This document shows, one piece after another, positions 23,487 through 30,724 of a DNA stretch of 31,017 bases (position 1 is the first letter of the stretch; the number at the start of each line of letters is the position of its first letter). The notes under the pieces were generated by a model that ran no database searches, had not been told where the DNA came from, and worked only from the letters and a program-made list of their open reading frames with translations. Origin of the DNA: a virus. The position numbers were made by a program, and so were the translations under genes. The DNA is taken from IMG/VR virus record IMGVR_UViG_3300047562_002170, positions 1 to 31,017 of that record, one strand, 5' to 3'.

Positions 23487-23819
23487 GTGAAGAAAGCATT
23501 AGTCCTACTTATTGCCCTAATTGGTACAGCGGCATCAGCAACCATTTGGACCGGTAAAACAAGATATGTGAATCCTGTTACTGTCAATATAGTAGAACAT
23601 CCAAATATATGGTCTCTAAGGTCTGCAGCGATTTTTTGGGCACCAAGTTTAAATGCGGAAGTATTAGCTGGGTTTTCTTATACACAACAGAATGGAACGT
23701 GTGTAATTCATATCATAGATCCTGAGGTTGACTATCAACCAGAGATTATTGGCCATGAATTTGCGCATTGTGCATACGGATCCTTTCATGAAAAAAATAA
23801 TGCATATAAAGGAAGTTAG
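23487..23819 (+). CDS. Secreted metalloprotease-like protein (HEFAH)
   Basis: The 110-residue protein has an N-terminal signal peptide (KKALVLLIALIGTAASA) and a zinc-protease motif HEFAH at 90-94, with a further His at 101 (GHEFAHCAYGSFHE). This suggests a small periplasmic zincin; total size is minimal for a protease, so activity is uncertain. GTG 23487 is chosen because GGAGG ends 5 nt before it; the earlier GTG 23475 overlaps that site. It ends 2 nt before isocitrate lyase, so both are co-transcribed. A lysis or envelope role is possible. Confidence 0.65.
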   Translation: MKKALVLLIALIGTAASATIWTGKTRYVNPVTVNIVEHPNIWSLRSAAIFWAPSLNAEVLAGFSYTQQNGTCVIHIIDPEVDYQPEIIGHEFAHCAYGSFHEKNNAYKGS

Positions 23820-23821
23820 TT

Positions 23822-25054
23822 ATGGGCGAGAAGCGCAATTACAATCTAGTCGATACGATGAAAAAACTGCAGGGTTCGTGGTTTGTTGAGCATACTAGAG
23901 CAAAACGAGGGGCTGCTGATCTAAGGGATCTACTCACCCGTGAAAAACCTGTTCGTACATTCGGAGCGTACAATGGTCAACAAGCGGTTCAGCATGTAAA
24001 GGCTGGATTAGAAGCAATCTATGTTTCCGGTTGGCAGGTAGCGGCCGCCCACAATTCAACACAACAAACATATCCCGATCAGAGTCTCTATGCTGTTGAC
24101 TCTGTGCCTAATGCGGTTCGCTCAATCCAGAATGCTTTCCGTAGGCAAGATCAGATTCAAGTTGTGGAAGGGATGTCACATAAAGATCCTGATTATCGGT
24201 TCTGGGGTAATGTCCCTATCATTGCTGATGCTGAAGCAGGTTTTGGTGGGGCGTTGAATGCTTATGAGCTTACTCGTAGTTTGATTGAGGCAGGTGCTGC
24301 TGCAGTACACTTCGAAGATCAATTGGCAGCAGAAAAGAAATGTGGCCATCTTGGTGGTAAGGTCCTCATTCCGACTTCACAAGCAATTCGTAACCTCAAT
24401 GCAGCACGACTCGCTTCAGACGTAGAGCGTACCAATACCGTAATCATTGCTCGTACCGATGCTGAAGCTGCAAGACTATTGCTGTCAGATGTTGATGATG
24501 TCGATAAGAAGTTTCTCACTGGTAAGAGGACCGAAGAAGGTTTCTATGAAATTACTGGTGGTTTGGAAATGGGCTGTGAGCGTGGTCAAGCATTTGCTGA
24601 ATACGCCGACCTAGTCTGGTGTGAAACATCTAAGCCATGCCTCAAGGAAGCCAAGCGATTTGCCGATGCAGTTCGTGGTGCCGTTCCAGACCAACTACTA
24701 GCATACAACTGCTCACCTTCGTTCAATTGGAGACAGCATCTTCCGTCAGATACAGAGCTTGCAGAGTTTCAAACAGAGCTTGGTAAGATGGGATACAAGT
24801 TCCAGTTTATCACTCTTGCTGGATTCCATTCAACAAACTATGCGGTGTTTGATTTTGCTAAACAGTATGCCCAGGATGGTATGCTTGCATATTCTAGATT
24901 GCAAGAAAAAGAGTTTGCAGCTCTTAGCGAAGGATTCACATCAGTTAAGCACCAGCGTGAAGTTGGGGTCGGATACTTCGATGCAATTTCTCAGGCTGTA
25001 GGAGCTAGTTCGGTTGCTGCTCTAAAAGATTCTACAGAATCTGAACAATTCTAA
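23822..25054 (+). CDS. aceA: Isocitrate lyase
   Basis: Isocitrate lyase splits isocitrate into glyoxylate and succinate, the entry of the glyoxylate shunt. The 410-residue protein (E. coli AceA: 434) keeps the conserved blocks: YVSGWQVAAAHN, IIADAEAGFGG (metal site), the catalytic KKCGHLGGK with Cys174, IIARTDAEAA, LVWCETSKP, NCSPSFNW, and a C-terminal ESEQF like AceA's. No truncation or frameshift is visible, so activity is expected. GGAAG precedes ATG 23822. It is a clear auxiliary metabolic gene in phage DNA. Methylisocitrate lyase is less likely given the AceA-like motifs. A strong terminator follows. Confidence 0.95.
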   Translation: MGEKRNYNLVDTMKKLQGSWFVEHTRAKRGAADLRDLLTREKPVRTFGAYNGQQAVQHVKAGLEAIYVSGWQVAAAHNSTQQTYPDQSLYAVDSVPNAVRSIQNAFRRQDQIQVVEGMSHKDPDYRFWGNVPIIADAEAGFGGALNAYELTRSLIEAGAAAVHFEDQLAAEKKCGHLGGKVLIPTSQAIRNLNAARLASDVERTNTVIIARTDAEAARLLLSDVDDVDKKFLTGKRTEEGFYEITGGLEMGCERGQAFAEYADLVWCETSKPCLKEAKRFADAVRGAVPDQLLAYNCSPSFNWRQHLPSDTELAEFQTELGKMGYKFQFITLAGFHSTNYAVFDFAKQYAQDGMLAYSRLQEKEFAALSEGFTSVKHQREVGVGYFDAISQAVGASSVAALKDSTESEQF

Positions 25055-25078
25055 TACTCTAGACAATTTAATAAATTA

Positions 25079-25100
25079 GGGGCCCACGGGCCCCTTTTTT
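25079..25100 (+). terminator. Rho-independent terminator after isocitrate lyase
   Basis: GGGGCC (25079-25084) pairs with GGCCCC (25089-25094) around CACG, followed by six T. It insulates the isocitrate lyase transcript from the curli operon. Confidence 0.92.
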
Positions 25101-25107
25101 ATAAATA
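25100..25107 (+). promoter_or_regulatory. Late promoter of the curli/cyclase operon
   Basis: A perfect TATAAATA shares its first T with the terminator T-run. Start of transcription would be near 25113, only about 2 nt before ATG 25115, so the first gene would be nearly leaderless. The following genes of the operon have their own ribosome sites. Confidence 0.7.
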
Positions 25108-25114
25108 CACGTGT

Positions 25115-25402
25115 ATGGATTACAATGTTATTTTTCAATTGATTGCTGACGTGGGGTTTCCCATTGCTGCCGCATTGGTCGGTGGTGTCTTTGTATATTT
25201 TGTTATCAACTACATTCTTGAGAGTGTGGTTAAAGCTATTAAGGGTATGCAAGGTATTATCATCGGACTTGATAATCGCGTGAAGACTATGAACCATGAT
25301 ATTATTCGCGTTGACGCTGTGGTTAGTTCTGCACTCGGTTTGAAACCCGATCTGGATCGTATTGCTCGCGCGGATGGTAAGAACGACGCGCGGAAGGACT
25401 AA
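25115..25402 (+). CDS. Membrane coiled-coil protein A (holin/BhlA-like layout)
   Basis: The 95-residue protein has one N-terminal membrane helix (GFPIAAALVGGVFVYFVINY, residues about 14-33) and a helical tail with heptad pattern (LDNRVKTMNHDIIRVDAVV). It has no Shine-Dalgarno before ATG 25115 and starts just after a late promoter. The next gene is a paralogue: both share GFPI, FVYF and a RV...D.IR motif. The layout is that of small holin-like or bacteriocin-associated (BhlA/UviB) proteins, so lysis or pore assembly is possible. Function is not established. Confidence 0.6.
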   Translation: MDYNVIFQLIADVGFPIAAALVGGVFVYFVINYILESVVKAIKGMQGIIIGLDNRVKTMNHDIIRVDAVVSSALGLKPDLDRIARADGKNDARKD

Positions 25403-25654
25403 ATGGATCCACAACAAATTGCTGAACTTATACAGCAGTATGGTTTTCCAATTGTCGCCTCAGTAGGCCTTGGATATTTTGTTTATTTCATCTATAAGTT
25501 CGTTACCGACAAATTGATGCCCTTAATTGGTGAGACCAATGTCATTTTGATAGATCTCATTGATCGCGTTCGTATGCTTGATAACGATTTGATTAGATTA
25601 CAGCAGAAGGTATCTGTGCTATTGCAGGTTAAGGAAGAAAAAAATGAAGATTAG
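25403..25654 (+). CDS. Membrane coiled-coil protein B, paralogue of the gene before it
   Basis: The 83-residue protein has a membrane helix (GFPIVASVGLGYFVYFIYKF) and a coiled-coil tail (LIDRVRMLDNDLIRLQQKV). It begins immediately after the upstream stop. The order of motifs matches the 95-residue neighbour, so the pair arose by tandem duplication. A hetero-oligomer in the inner membrane is a reasonable guess. Confidence 0.6.
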   Translation: MDPQQIAELIQQYGFPIVASVGLGYFVYFIYKFVTDKLMPLIGETNVILIDLIDRVRMLDNDLIRLQQKVSVLLQVKEEKNED

Positions 25655-25790
25655 AATGAAGTTAGAGCTGCTGAAGATCTTCACTTTTGAATTCGATTTA
25701 GACACATATAAAGGTAAGAACGATGAAGAGACTATTGATAGTGATTCCGCTGATCCTGGCGACACCAGCGATGGCTCAGTACAATCGTGA
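25644..25790 (+). CDS. Possible 48-residue overlapping small protein
   Basis: An open frame with AAGGAAG upstream runs MKIRMKLELLKIFTFEFDLD and then an acidic Asp/Ser-rich tail. It overlaps the preceding gene by 11 nt and the start of csgF by 68 nt. It could be a real coupled mini-gene or a leader that feeds ribosomes into csgF. Low certainty. Confidence 0.3.
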   Translation: MKIRMKLELLKIFTFEFDLDTYKGKNDEETIDSDSADPGDTSDGSVQS

Positions 25791-26163
25791 TTTTCAGTTT
25801 AAGAACCCATCGTTCAGTGGACAGAATGCTTCTGCCCATTGGTTGACGATTGAGAACCAGGAGTTTACACGTAAGCAGGAAATTAGAGAGAAGATCGAGG
25901 AACAACTTGAGGAAGCTGCAAGAGAAGAGAAGAATTCCTTTCTCAATAGATTCCTTAACAACCTACAATCAAGAATCTATTCAAGGCTTGCTGCCCAGTT
26001 AACGGACAATTTGTTTTCACAAGAAGGGCAAAGTGGGTCATTTGAGTTAGAAGGAAATACTATATCATATGCTGAAGATGGTGACGAACTTGTATTGACG
26101 ATCGTACAGGCCGATGGCTCTGTCACTGAGATCAGAATACCGTTATCAGGATTCAGTTTTTAA
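25723..26163 (+). CDS. csgF: Curli assembly factor CsgF
   Basis: CsgF binds the CsgG pore and anchors curli subunits at the cell surface. The 146-residue protein has a signal peptide cut after ATPAMA (18 residues), and the mature N-terminus QYNRDFQFKNPSFSGQN matches the CsgF segment (FQFRNPNFGGN in E. coli) that inserts into CsgG. A charged helical middle (65-85) and a beta-strand end follow, as in CsgF. Length is close to E. coli CsgF (138). It starts inside a short overlapping frame, and csgG begins at its stop codon. Confidence 0.9.
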   Translation: MKRLLIVIPLILATPAMAQYNRDFQFKNPSFSGQNASAHWLTIENQEFTRKQEIREKIEEQLEEAAREEKNSFLNRFLNNLQSRIYSRLAAQLTDNLFSQEGQSGSFELEGNTISYAEDGDELVLTIVQADGSVTEIRIPLSGFSF

Positions 26164-26948
26164 TGAAACATTTTATTTTGTTATTGACTATATTATTAGG
26201 AGGATGTACAATTGGCGTAGCAGGGTCAAAACAATGGCATACACCCGATGCTCCAAGACTAGTTACACCATCCGATGTAACAGGTTTGATTTCATTACAA
26301 CCACCATATAGAAGACCGGTCGTTGCTGTATATGAATTTCCCGATCTAACGGGACAAAGAAATGAAGGCGGAGCTACTTCGAGTCTATCAACAGCAGTAA
26401 CTCAAGGCGGGACTGCTATTCTGATAGATGCTCTAAAGAATGCAGGTGGTGGCACGTGGTTTACGGTCGTAGAAAGAAATAGAATTGATAATCTTGCTAA
26501 GGAAAGGCAGATTGTCAGACAACAAAGAGATGAGTACGAAGGAGATAATGCTACAAAACTTCAACCGATGCTTTTCGCTGGGCTAATAGTTGAAGGTGGT
26601 ATCGTAGGCTACGATACGAGTTTAATGACAGGAGGTGCTGGTGCTAGGTATCTCGGAATTGGCGGTACTCATCAATATAAGAAAGACCAAGTTATAGTTT
26701 CGTTAAGAGCAGTTTCGACAAATACAGGAGAAGTTATTCTTAACGTTCAAATATCGAAGACGATTTATTCTTATGGAAATGATCTTTCGGTATTTAAGTT
26801 TGTTGATGCTGGCACAGACCTAGTGGAATTTGAAACTGGTATGACAGAAAACGAAGCAAACACAATGGCAGTAAAGATGGCGATAGAGGCTGCAGTCGTG
26901 GAAATGATTAAGCAAGGAATAGAAAGGGATATTTGGAGGTACAAATGA
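26163..26948 (+). CDS. csgG: Curli secretion channel lipoprotein CsgG
   Basis: CsgG is the nine-subunit outer-membrane pore that exports curli subunits (type VIII secretion). The 261-residue protein (E. coli: 277) has a lipoprotein signal with lipobox LGGC, Cys15. Family blocks follow: VVAVYEFPDLTGQ, STAVTQGGTAILIDAL, WFTVVERNRIDNLAKERQI, VEGGIVGYDTSLMTGGAGA, and YLGIGG in the pore-forming region. The end IKQGIERDIWRYK matches the CsgG C-terminal helix. It starts at the csgF stop (TAATG) and ends overlapping the curlin-like gene (ATGA). Confidence 0.95.
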   Translation: MKHFILLLTILLGGCTIGVAGSKQWHTPDAPRLVTPSDVTGLISLQPPYRRPVVAVYEFPDLTGQRNEGGATSSLSTAVTQGGTAILIDALKNAGGGTWFTVVERNRIDNLAKERQIVRQQRDEYEGDNATKLQPMLFAGLIVEGGIVGYDTSLMTGGAGARYLGIGGTHQYKKDQVIVSLRAVSTNTGEVILNVQISKTIYSYGNDLSVFKFVDAGTDLVEFETGMTENEANTMAVKMAIEAAVVEMIKQGIERDIWRYK

Positions 26949-27640
26949 AACTAATCAAGAATTTCTTGGTTATGCTTACATTATTGATTCCAGCGATTGC
27001 ATATGGACAGTCAACAACAAACTCGATCTACATTGAGCAGATCGGCGATGGTTCAACGATAACTATCGAACAAACGGGGAACACTAATACGATCGGTGAT
27101 ACCGTTTTGGATATTCCATTTGATCTTAATGGGGCATCACAAAACATTACGGTAACTCAAGATGGCAACTCTAACTCACTTGATGGAGCGATTAAAGGAG
27201 CAAACATTACTGCTAGCATCGACACAACAGGTGATACAAACGATCTTGATTTCGATGTCGGGGCAACTGCGGCCAGTGGATCAACACTTGACTTTGATGT
27301 AATAGGCAGTGGCAACGATGTCGACTTTACGCAAGGATCGTTAAACTCTGCTACCAATGCTGATGTCACTGTTGGTATCACTGGTGACTTTAACACGTTT
27401 GATTCCACCATCGAAACAGATGATGTTACAAATACATTTGCTGTTACCGGCGATTCAAATGACATGACTATTGTTCAAGATGGTTATGCTGGTAAGAACA
27501 TTGATATGGATCTTACTGGATCAACAAATACCGTAACAGTTAATCAGAAGAGCACGTTGAATGTTGATTCAATTAATCTCACGTCTACGACGAGCAACAG
27601 TACTATTAGCATTAATCAGTGCGACTCCACTGGTTGCTAA
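26945..27640 (+). CDS. Curlin-repeat (CsgA/CsgB-like) secreted protein
   Basis: The 231-residue protein has a signal peptide (ending IAYGQS) and then about eight imperfect repeats of roughly 22-26 residues. Each has alternating Ile/Val/Leu strands and a Gly-[Asp/Ser/Asn]-x-Asn turn, for example ITIEQTGNTNTI, ITVTQDGNSNSL and VTVNQKST. The Gln and Asn ladder of curlin is best kept in the first and last repeats; middle repeats use Asp instead. A Cys pair ends the protein (NQCDSTGC). GGAGG supports ATG 26945; the TTG 26933 upstream is not used. Beside csgG it should be the exported fibre or a cap. Confidence 0.82.
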   Translation: MKLIKNFLVMLTLLIPAIAYGQSTTNSIYIEQIGDGSTITIEQTGNTNTIGDTVLDIPFDLNGASQNITVTQDGNSNSLDGAIKGANITASIDTTGDTNDLDFDVGATAASGSTLDFDVIGSGNDVDFTQGSLNSATNADVTVGITGDFNTFDSTIETDDVTNTFAVTGDSNDMTIVQDGYAGKNIDMDLTGSTNTVTVNQKSTLNVDSINLTSTTSNSTISINQCDSTGC

Positions 27641-28634
27641 TGATATTGGTTCGGTAACGCAATCAAAGGGGACTGGCGAAGTAGTTCGTAATCAAACGAA
27701 GTACAACGTCAGGCCCCAGTTACCTATTCGTCAAAACGATACAGTAAAGACGGGCAATGGTCGTGTCAGGATTACGTTTGTCGACGATTCAACTGTTAAT
27801 GTTACCGAACAGTCTCGTTTAGTTATCGATGACTTTGTTTACAATGGTAACCCATCTGCATCGAGGATGGCACTTCGGTTCGCATCCGGGACCGCTAGAT
27901 TTACATCTGGTTCAGGAAGAATTGCCAAACCGAACATAGCTCTCAGAACACCTTCTGCAACAATTGCCGTTCGTGGAACAGACTTTACAACGACAGTCGA
28001 TGAGTTCGGTAAGAGCCTAATTATTCTACTACCATCTGATGATGGAACGGTCGGAGAGATCACGGTTTCTAACGCAGCAGGAATTGTTGTCCTCAATCAA
28101 GCATTTCAAGCAACTCTTGTCGAGACGTTTGATTCTCGACCATCGCAACCTCTAATACTCAATCTTTCATTGGATATGATCGATAACATGATCATTGTTA
28201 ATCCACCTGAAGAAATAAAAGAGTATGAAATAGCAGATTCAAGAACTAATATTCTTGATCTCTCAGAACTCGATATAGATTACCTAGAATTTAAGGATCT
28301 TGAAAAAGATGATCTAATCTTTGATCAATTGGATAAGGATCTATTGAGTGTAAACTTCTTGGAAGACTATCTTGATGATGGTGGCGGTGATTTGTCCGAT
28401 TCAGTAGATGGGGTGTCGATTGTAGGAACGACTTTTGGTTATAATGAAAGTACGCAGATCTATGCAATCATTGCACAGGATTCTATAAATATCTCAAGGT
28501 ATGTTGGTGGCACAATAAGCATTAACTTGTCTAAAGATGAAGGAAAGAATATCCTTCTTAATCAAAATAAAATTATATACGATTTAAAGGTAAATGGCGG
28601 TGGATCAGAAATTATCATCACGCAATCTGACTAA
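27561..28634 (+). CDS. Secreted FecR-domain protein
   Basis: The 357-residue protein begins with a signal peptide (RRATVLLALISATPLVA) that is encoded in the last 80 nt of the curlin gene, in another frame. No later in-frame start would keep the signal. A FecR-type domain spans about 40-175: VKTGNGRVRITFVDDSTVNV, then LRTPSATIAVRGTDFTTTV. An acidic linker follows, and a C-terminal beta-rich tail (IYDLKVNGGGSEIIITQSD) slightly recalls a curlin strand. FecR proteins sense or scaffold in the periplasm. Here it may link the exported fibre to the cyclase encoded next, overlapping by 41 nt. Confidence 0.85.
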   Translation: MLIQLISRLRRATVLLALISATPLVANDIGSVTQSKGTGEVVRNQTKYNVRPQLPIRQNDTVKTGNGRVRITFVDDSTVNVTEQSRLVIDDFVYNGNPSASRMALRFASGTARFTSGSGRIAKPNIALRTPSATIAVRGTDFTTTVDEFGKSLIILLPSDDGTVGEITVSNAAGIVVLNQAFQATLVETFDSRPSQPLILNLSLDMIDNMIIVNPPEEIKEYEIADSRTNILDLSELDIDYLEFKDLEKDDLIFDQLDKDLLSVNFLEDYLDDGGGDLSDSVDGVSIVGTTFGYNESTQIYAIIAQDSINISRYVGGTISINLSKDEGKNILLNQNKIIYDLKVNGGGSEIIITQSD

Positions 28635-30669
28635 GATACTCCTATCCCCATGGATGGCATTGCTTACGTTTGCAATTCTATTATCTGTTAAGTTTGCAGA
28701 TCCGTATCTCGTAGAGTCAACAAGGTTAACATCCTATGATTATATTATGCTTGATGAAAAAATTGAAGCTGACGGTATTGTTGTTGCAAATATCGGTGAA
28801 AAGGCAATTGAAAAATACGGCCAATATCCATTTCCGCGAGAAGTATATTCAGAGATCATAAAAGATCTATACGATAATGGTGCATATCTGGTCACATCAA
28901 CTATTATGTTTCCCGAATATGATCGATTCGGTGGTGATGGTGCGCTGGAACAAACTTTATCAGAATATCCTATCGTCCTTAGCCAATCGGTTTTAACCGA
29001 ATGCGGCACTAATCCCAATACAGAAATTCGCCGGACCGGTGTTGCTGTAGTCGGGGATGGTCAGCCGACCGACTTTCTACCAAACTATCCCTGTGTCCTT
29101 GATAACATTCCCATTCTTCAAGAAGCTGCAGTTGGAGTTGGTGTAACATCGACATTGCCGGAGAGTGATGGGGTCGTGAGAAGAGTTCCTCTGTTAGCGA
29201 CTTCAAACGGTGAGTACTATCCTGCATTTGCACTTGAAGTTCTCCGAGTTCTAGCAGGAGATCCTTCATATCAAGCGAAGATAAATCAGTCTGGTGTGGA
29301 AGCATTGCGTATTCCTCAATTTGATACTATAAACACTGATCCTTATGGAAGGATCTTTATTAATCCTAATTATTCATTCAAGACGGTAGAGATAGGAGAT
29401 AATCTTCCAGATCTAACTGGCAGCACTGTGATTCTTGGTGTTTCTGCAACGGGAGTTGTAAACCCAGTTCCAACAGCTTCGGGGGCCCAAACCCCGCATC
29501 AAATTCAGGCCAGTCTACTTCAAACTCTATTTGATGGCAATTCTGCATCGATTCCGCAATGGGTAGATTTATTAGATTTGATTGCTTTTGTGATTCTTTC
29601 TCTGACATTAATAGTTCTTTCCAGGTTTAAATATTCAATAATTTTTATTGGAATAGTTTTTGCTGGCTATTTGTATTTGCCAGTGTATCTATTTGTACAA
29701 AATAATATTCTTTTTGATGTTAGTTTTAATTTACTAGCTGGACTATTAATCTACCTTCATATTTATACCGCTAAATATATCTCTGAATATTTACAGAAAC
29801 AGCAGATCAAGAAACAGTTTGGAACGTATCTGTCTCCTGCTATGGTCGAGAAGCTGCAGAAGAATCCTGAACTGTTAAAGCTAGGTGGTGAGTCGCGTGA
29901 GCTGTCGATCATGTTTACAGACGTGCGGGGATTCACAACGATCTCCGAACACTACGGCGAAGACGTTCAAGGTCTGACTAAGATAATGAATCGTTACATG
30001 ACAGCTATGACAAAAACAATTATTGAAAACGAAGGAACTATAGATAAGTATATAGGCGACGCGCAGATGGCGTTTTGGAATGCACCGTTGAATGACCAAC
30101 ATCATGCTTTACATTCAGTACAAACGGGGTTAACAATGCTAAAAGACTTGGAGACATTTAATGAAGAGATTGCAAGAGAAGGTATACCTGCTTTTGGCAT
30201 GGGTCTTGGTATTAACACTGACACTGTTGTGGTTGGTAACATGGGTTCTGATCAACGTTTCGATTACACTTGTTTGGGGGATGGAGTTAACCTTGCAGCG
30301 CGTCTTGAAGGTCAAACAAAAAGTTATGGCGTCAAAATTATTATCGGGCCTAAGACAGCCGGATATATCAAAGACATTTACCAAGTTATTCAGCTCGACC
30401 TTATAGCTGTTAAAGGTAAAACAAAGCCAGTAAAGATCTATACTGTTGTTGAAAACTGGGATAACATTGGACACACTCAACACAAAAAGTTCCTAGCACT
30501 ATATCGTCAAGGTCACTTTGATGTAGCTAAGAGATATGCAATAGAGTTAAAACAATCATTCCAGGGTCAGCTGTTCGAATACTATACAATGATGATAGAA
30601 CGGATCGACCATCTCAAAATCGAAAAGCCAAAAGATTGGGATGGAGTTTATAGAGCTACATCAAAATAA
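28594..30669 (+). CDS. CHASE2-domain class III adenylate cyclase
   Basis: The 691-residue inner-membrane protein has one N-terminal helix (about 17-35), a large periplasmic CHASE2 sensor (40-320), three helices (about 325-393) and a cytoplasmic cyclase domain (435-610). The cyclase has metal aspartates Asp443 (FTDVRGFT) and Asp489 (YIGDAQMAFW), Lys485 and Thr559 as likely adenine-recognising residues (CyaC type), and Asn566/Arg570 (VNLAARLE) for the transition state. All key residues are present, so it should make cAMP. AAAGG precedes ATG 28594. A guanylate cyclase is less likely because of the Lys/Thr pair. Confidence 0.93.
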   Translation: MAVDQKLSSRNLTKILLSPWMALLTFAILLSVKFADPYLVESTRLTSYDYIMLDEKIEADGIVVANIGEKAIEKYGQYPFPREVYSEIIKDLYDNGAYLVTSTIMFPEYDRFGGDGALEQTLSEYPIVLSQSVLTECGTNPNTEIRRTGVAVVGDGQPTDFLPNYPCVLDNIPILQEAAVGVGVTSTLPESDGVVRRVPLLATSNGEYYPAFALEVLRVLAGDPSYQAKINQSGVEALRIPQFDTINTDPYGRIFINPNYSFKTVEIGDNLPDLTGSTVILGVSATGVVNPVPTASGAQTPHQIQASLLQTLFDGNSASIPQWVDLLDLIAFVILSLTLIVLSRFKYSIIFIGIVFAGYLYLPVYLFVQNNILFDVSFNLLAGLLIYLHIYTAKYISEYLQKQQIKKQFGTYLSPAMVEKLQKNPELLKLGGESRELSIMFTDVRGFTTISEHYGEDVQGLTKIMNRYMTAMTKTIIENEGTIDKYIGDAQMAFWNAPLNDQHHALHSVQTGLTMLKDLETFNEEIAREGIPAFGMGLGINTDTVVVGNMGSDQRFDYTCLGDGVNLAARLEGQTKSYGVKIIIGPKTAGYIKDIYQVIQLDLIAVKGKTKPVKIYTVVENWDNIGHTQHKKFLALYRQGHFDVAKRYAIELKQSFQGQLFEYYTMMIERIDHLKIEKPKDWDGVYRATSK

Positions 30670-30672
30670 CTG

Positions 30673-30701
30673 TGTACATTTAATGAAAAGTAGTGTAGGA
30701 T
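30673..30701 (+). promoter_or_regulatory. Promoter, TGTACA-N17-TAGGAT
   Basis: TGTACA (30673-30678) and TAGGAT (30696-30701) are 17 bp apart, just after the cyclase stop. The hexamers, spacing and leader (GGATAACCTATAATG) repeat those at 11183-11223, so the two transcripts begin almost alike. Confidence 0.72.
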
Positions 30702-30724
30702 AACCTATAATGTGCAAAGGAAAT

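Noticed and set aside
28484-28491. TATAAATA about 100 nt before the cyclase gene
   Set aside because: It could be an extra late promoter for the cyclase, but it is inside FecR coding sequence and cannot be told from a chance match.
29009-29608. Reverse-strand frames of about 75-100 residues inside the cyclase gene
   Set aside because: They lie opposite a clearly conserved gene in a window whose genes are all on the plus strand; their compositions are artefactual.
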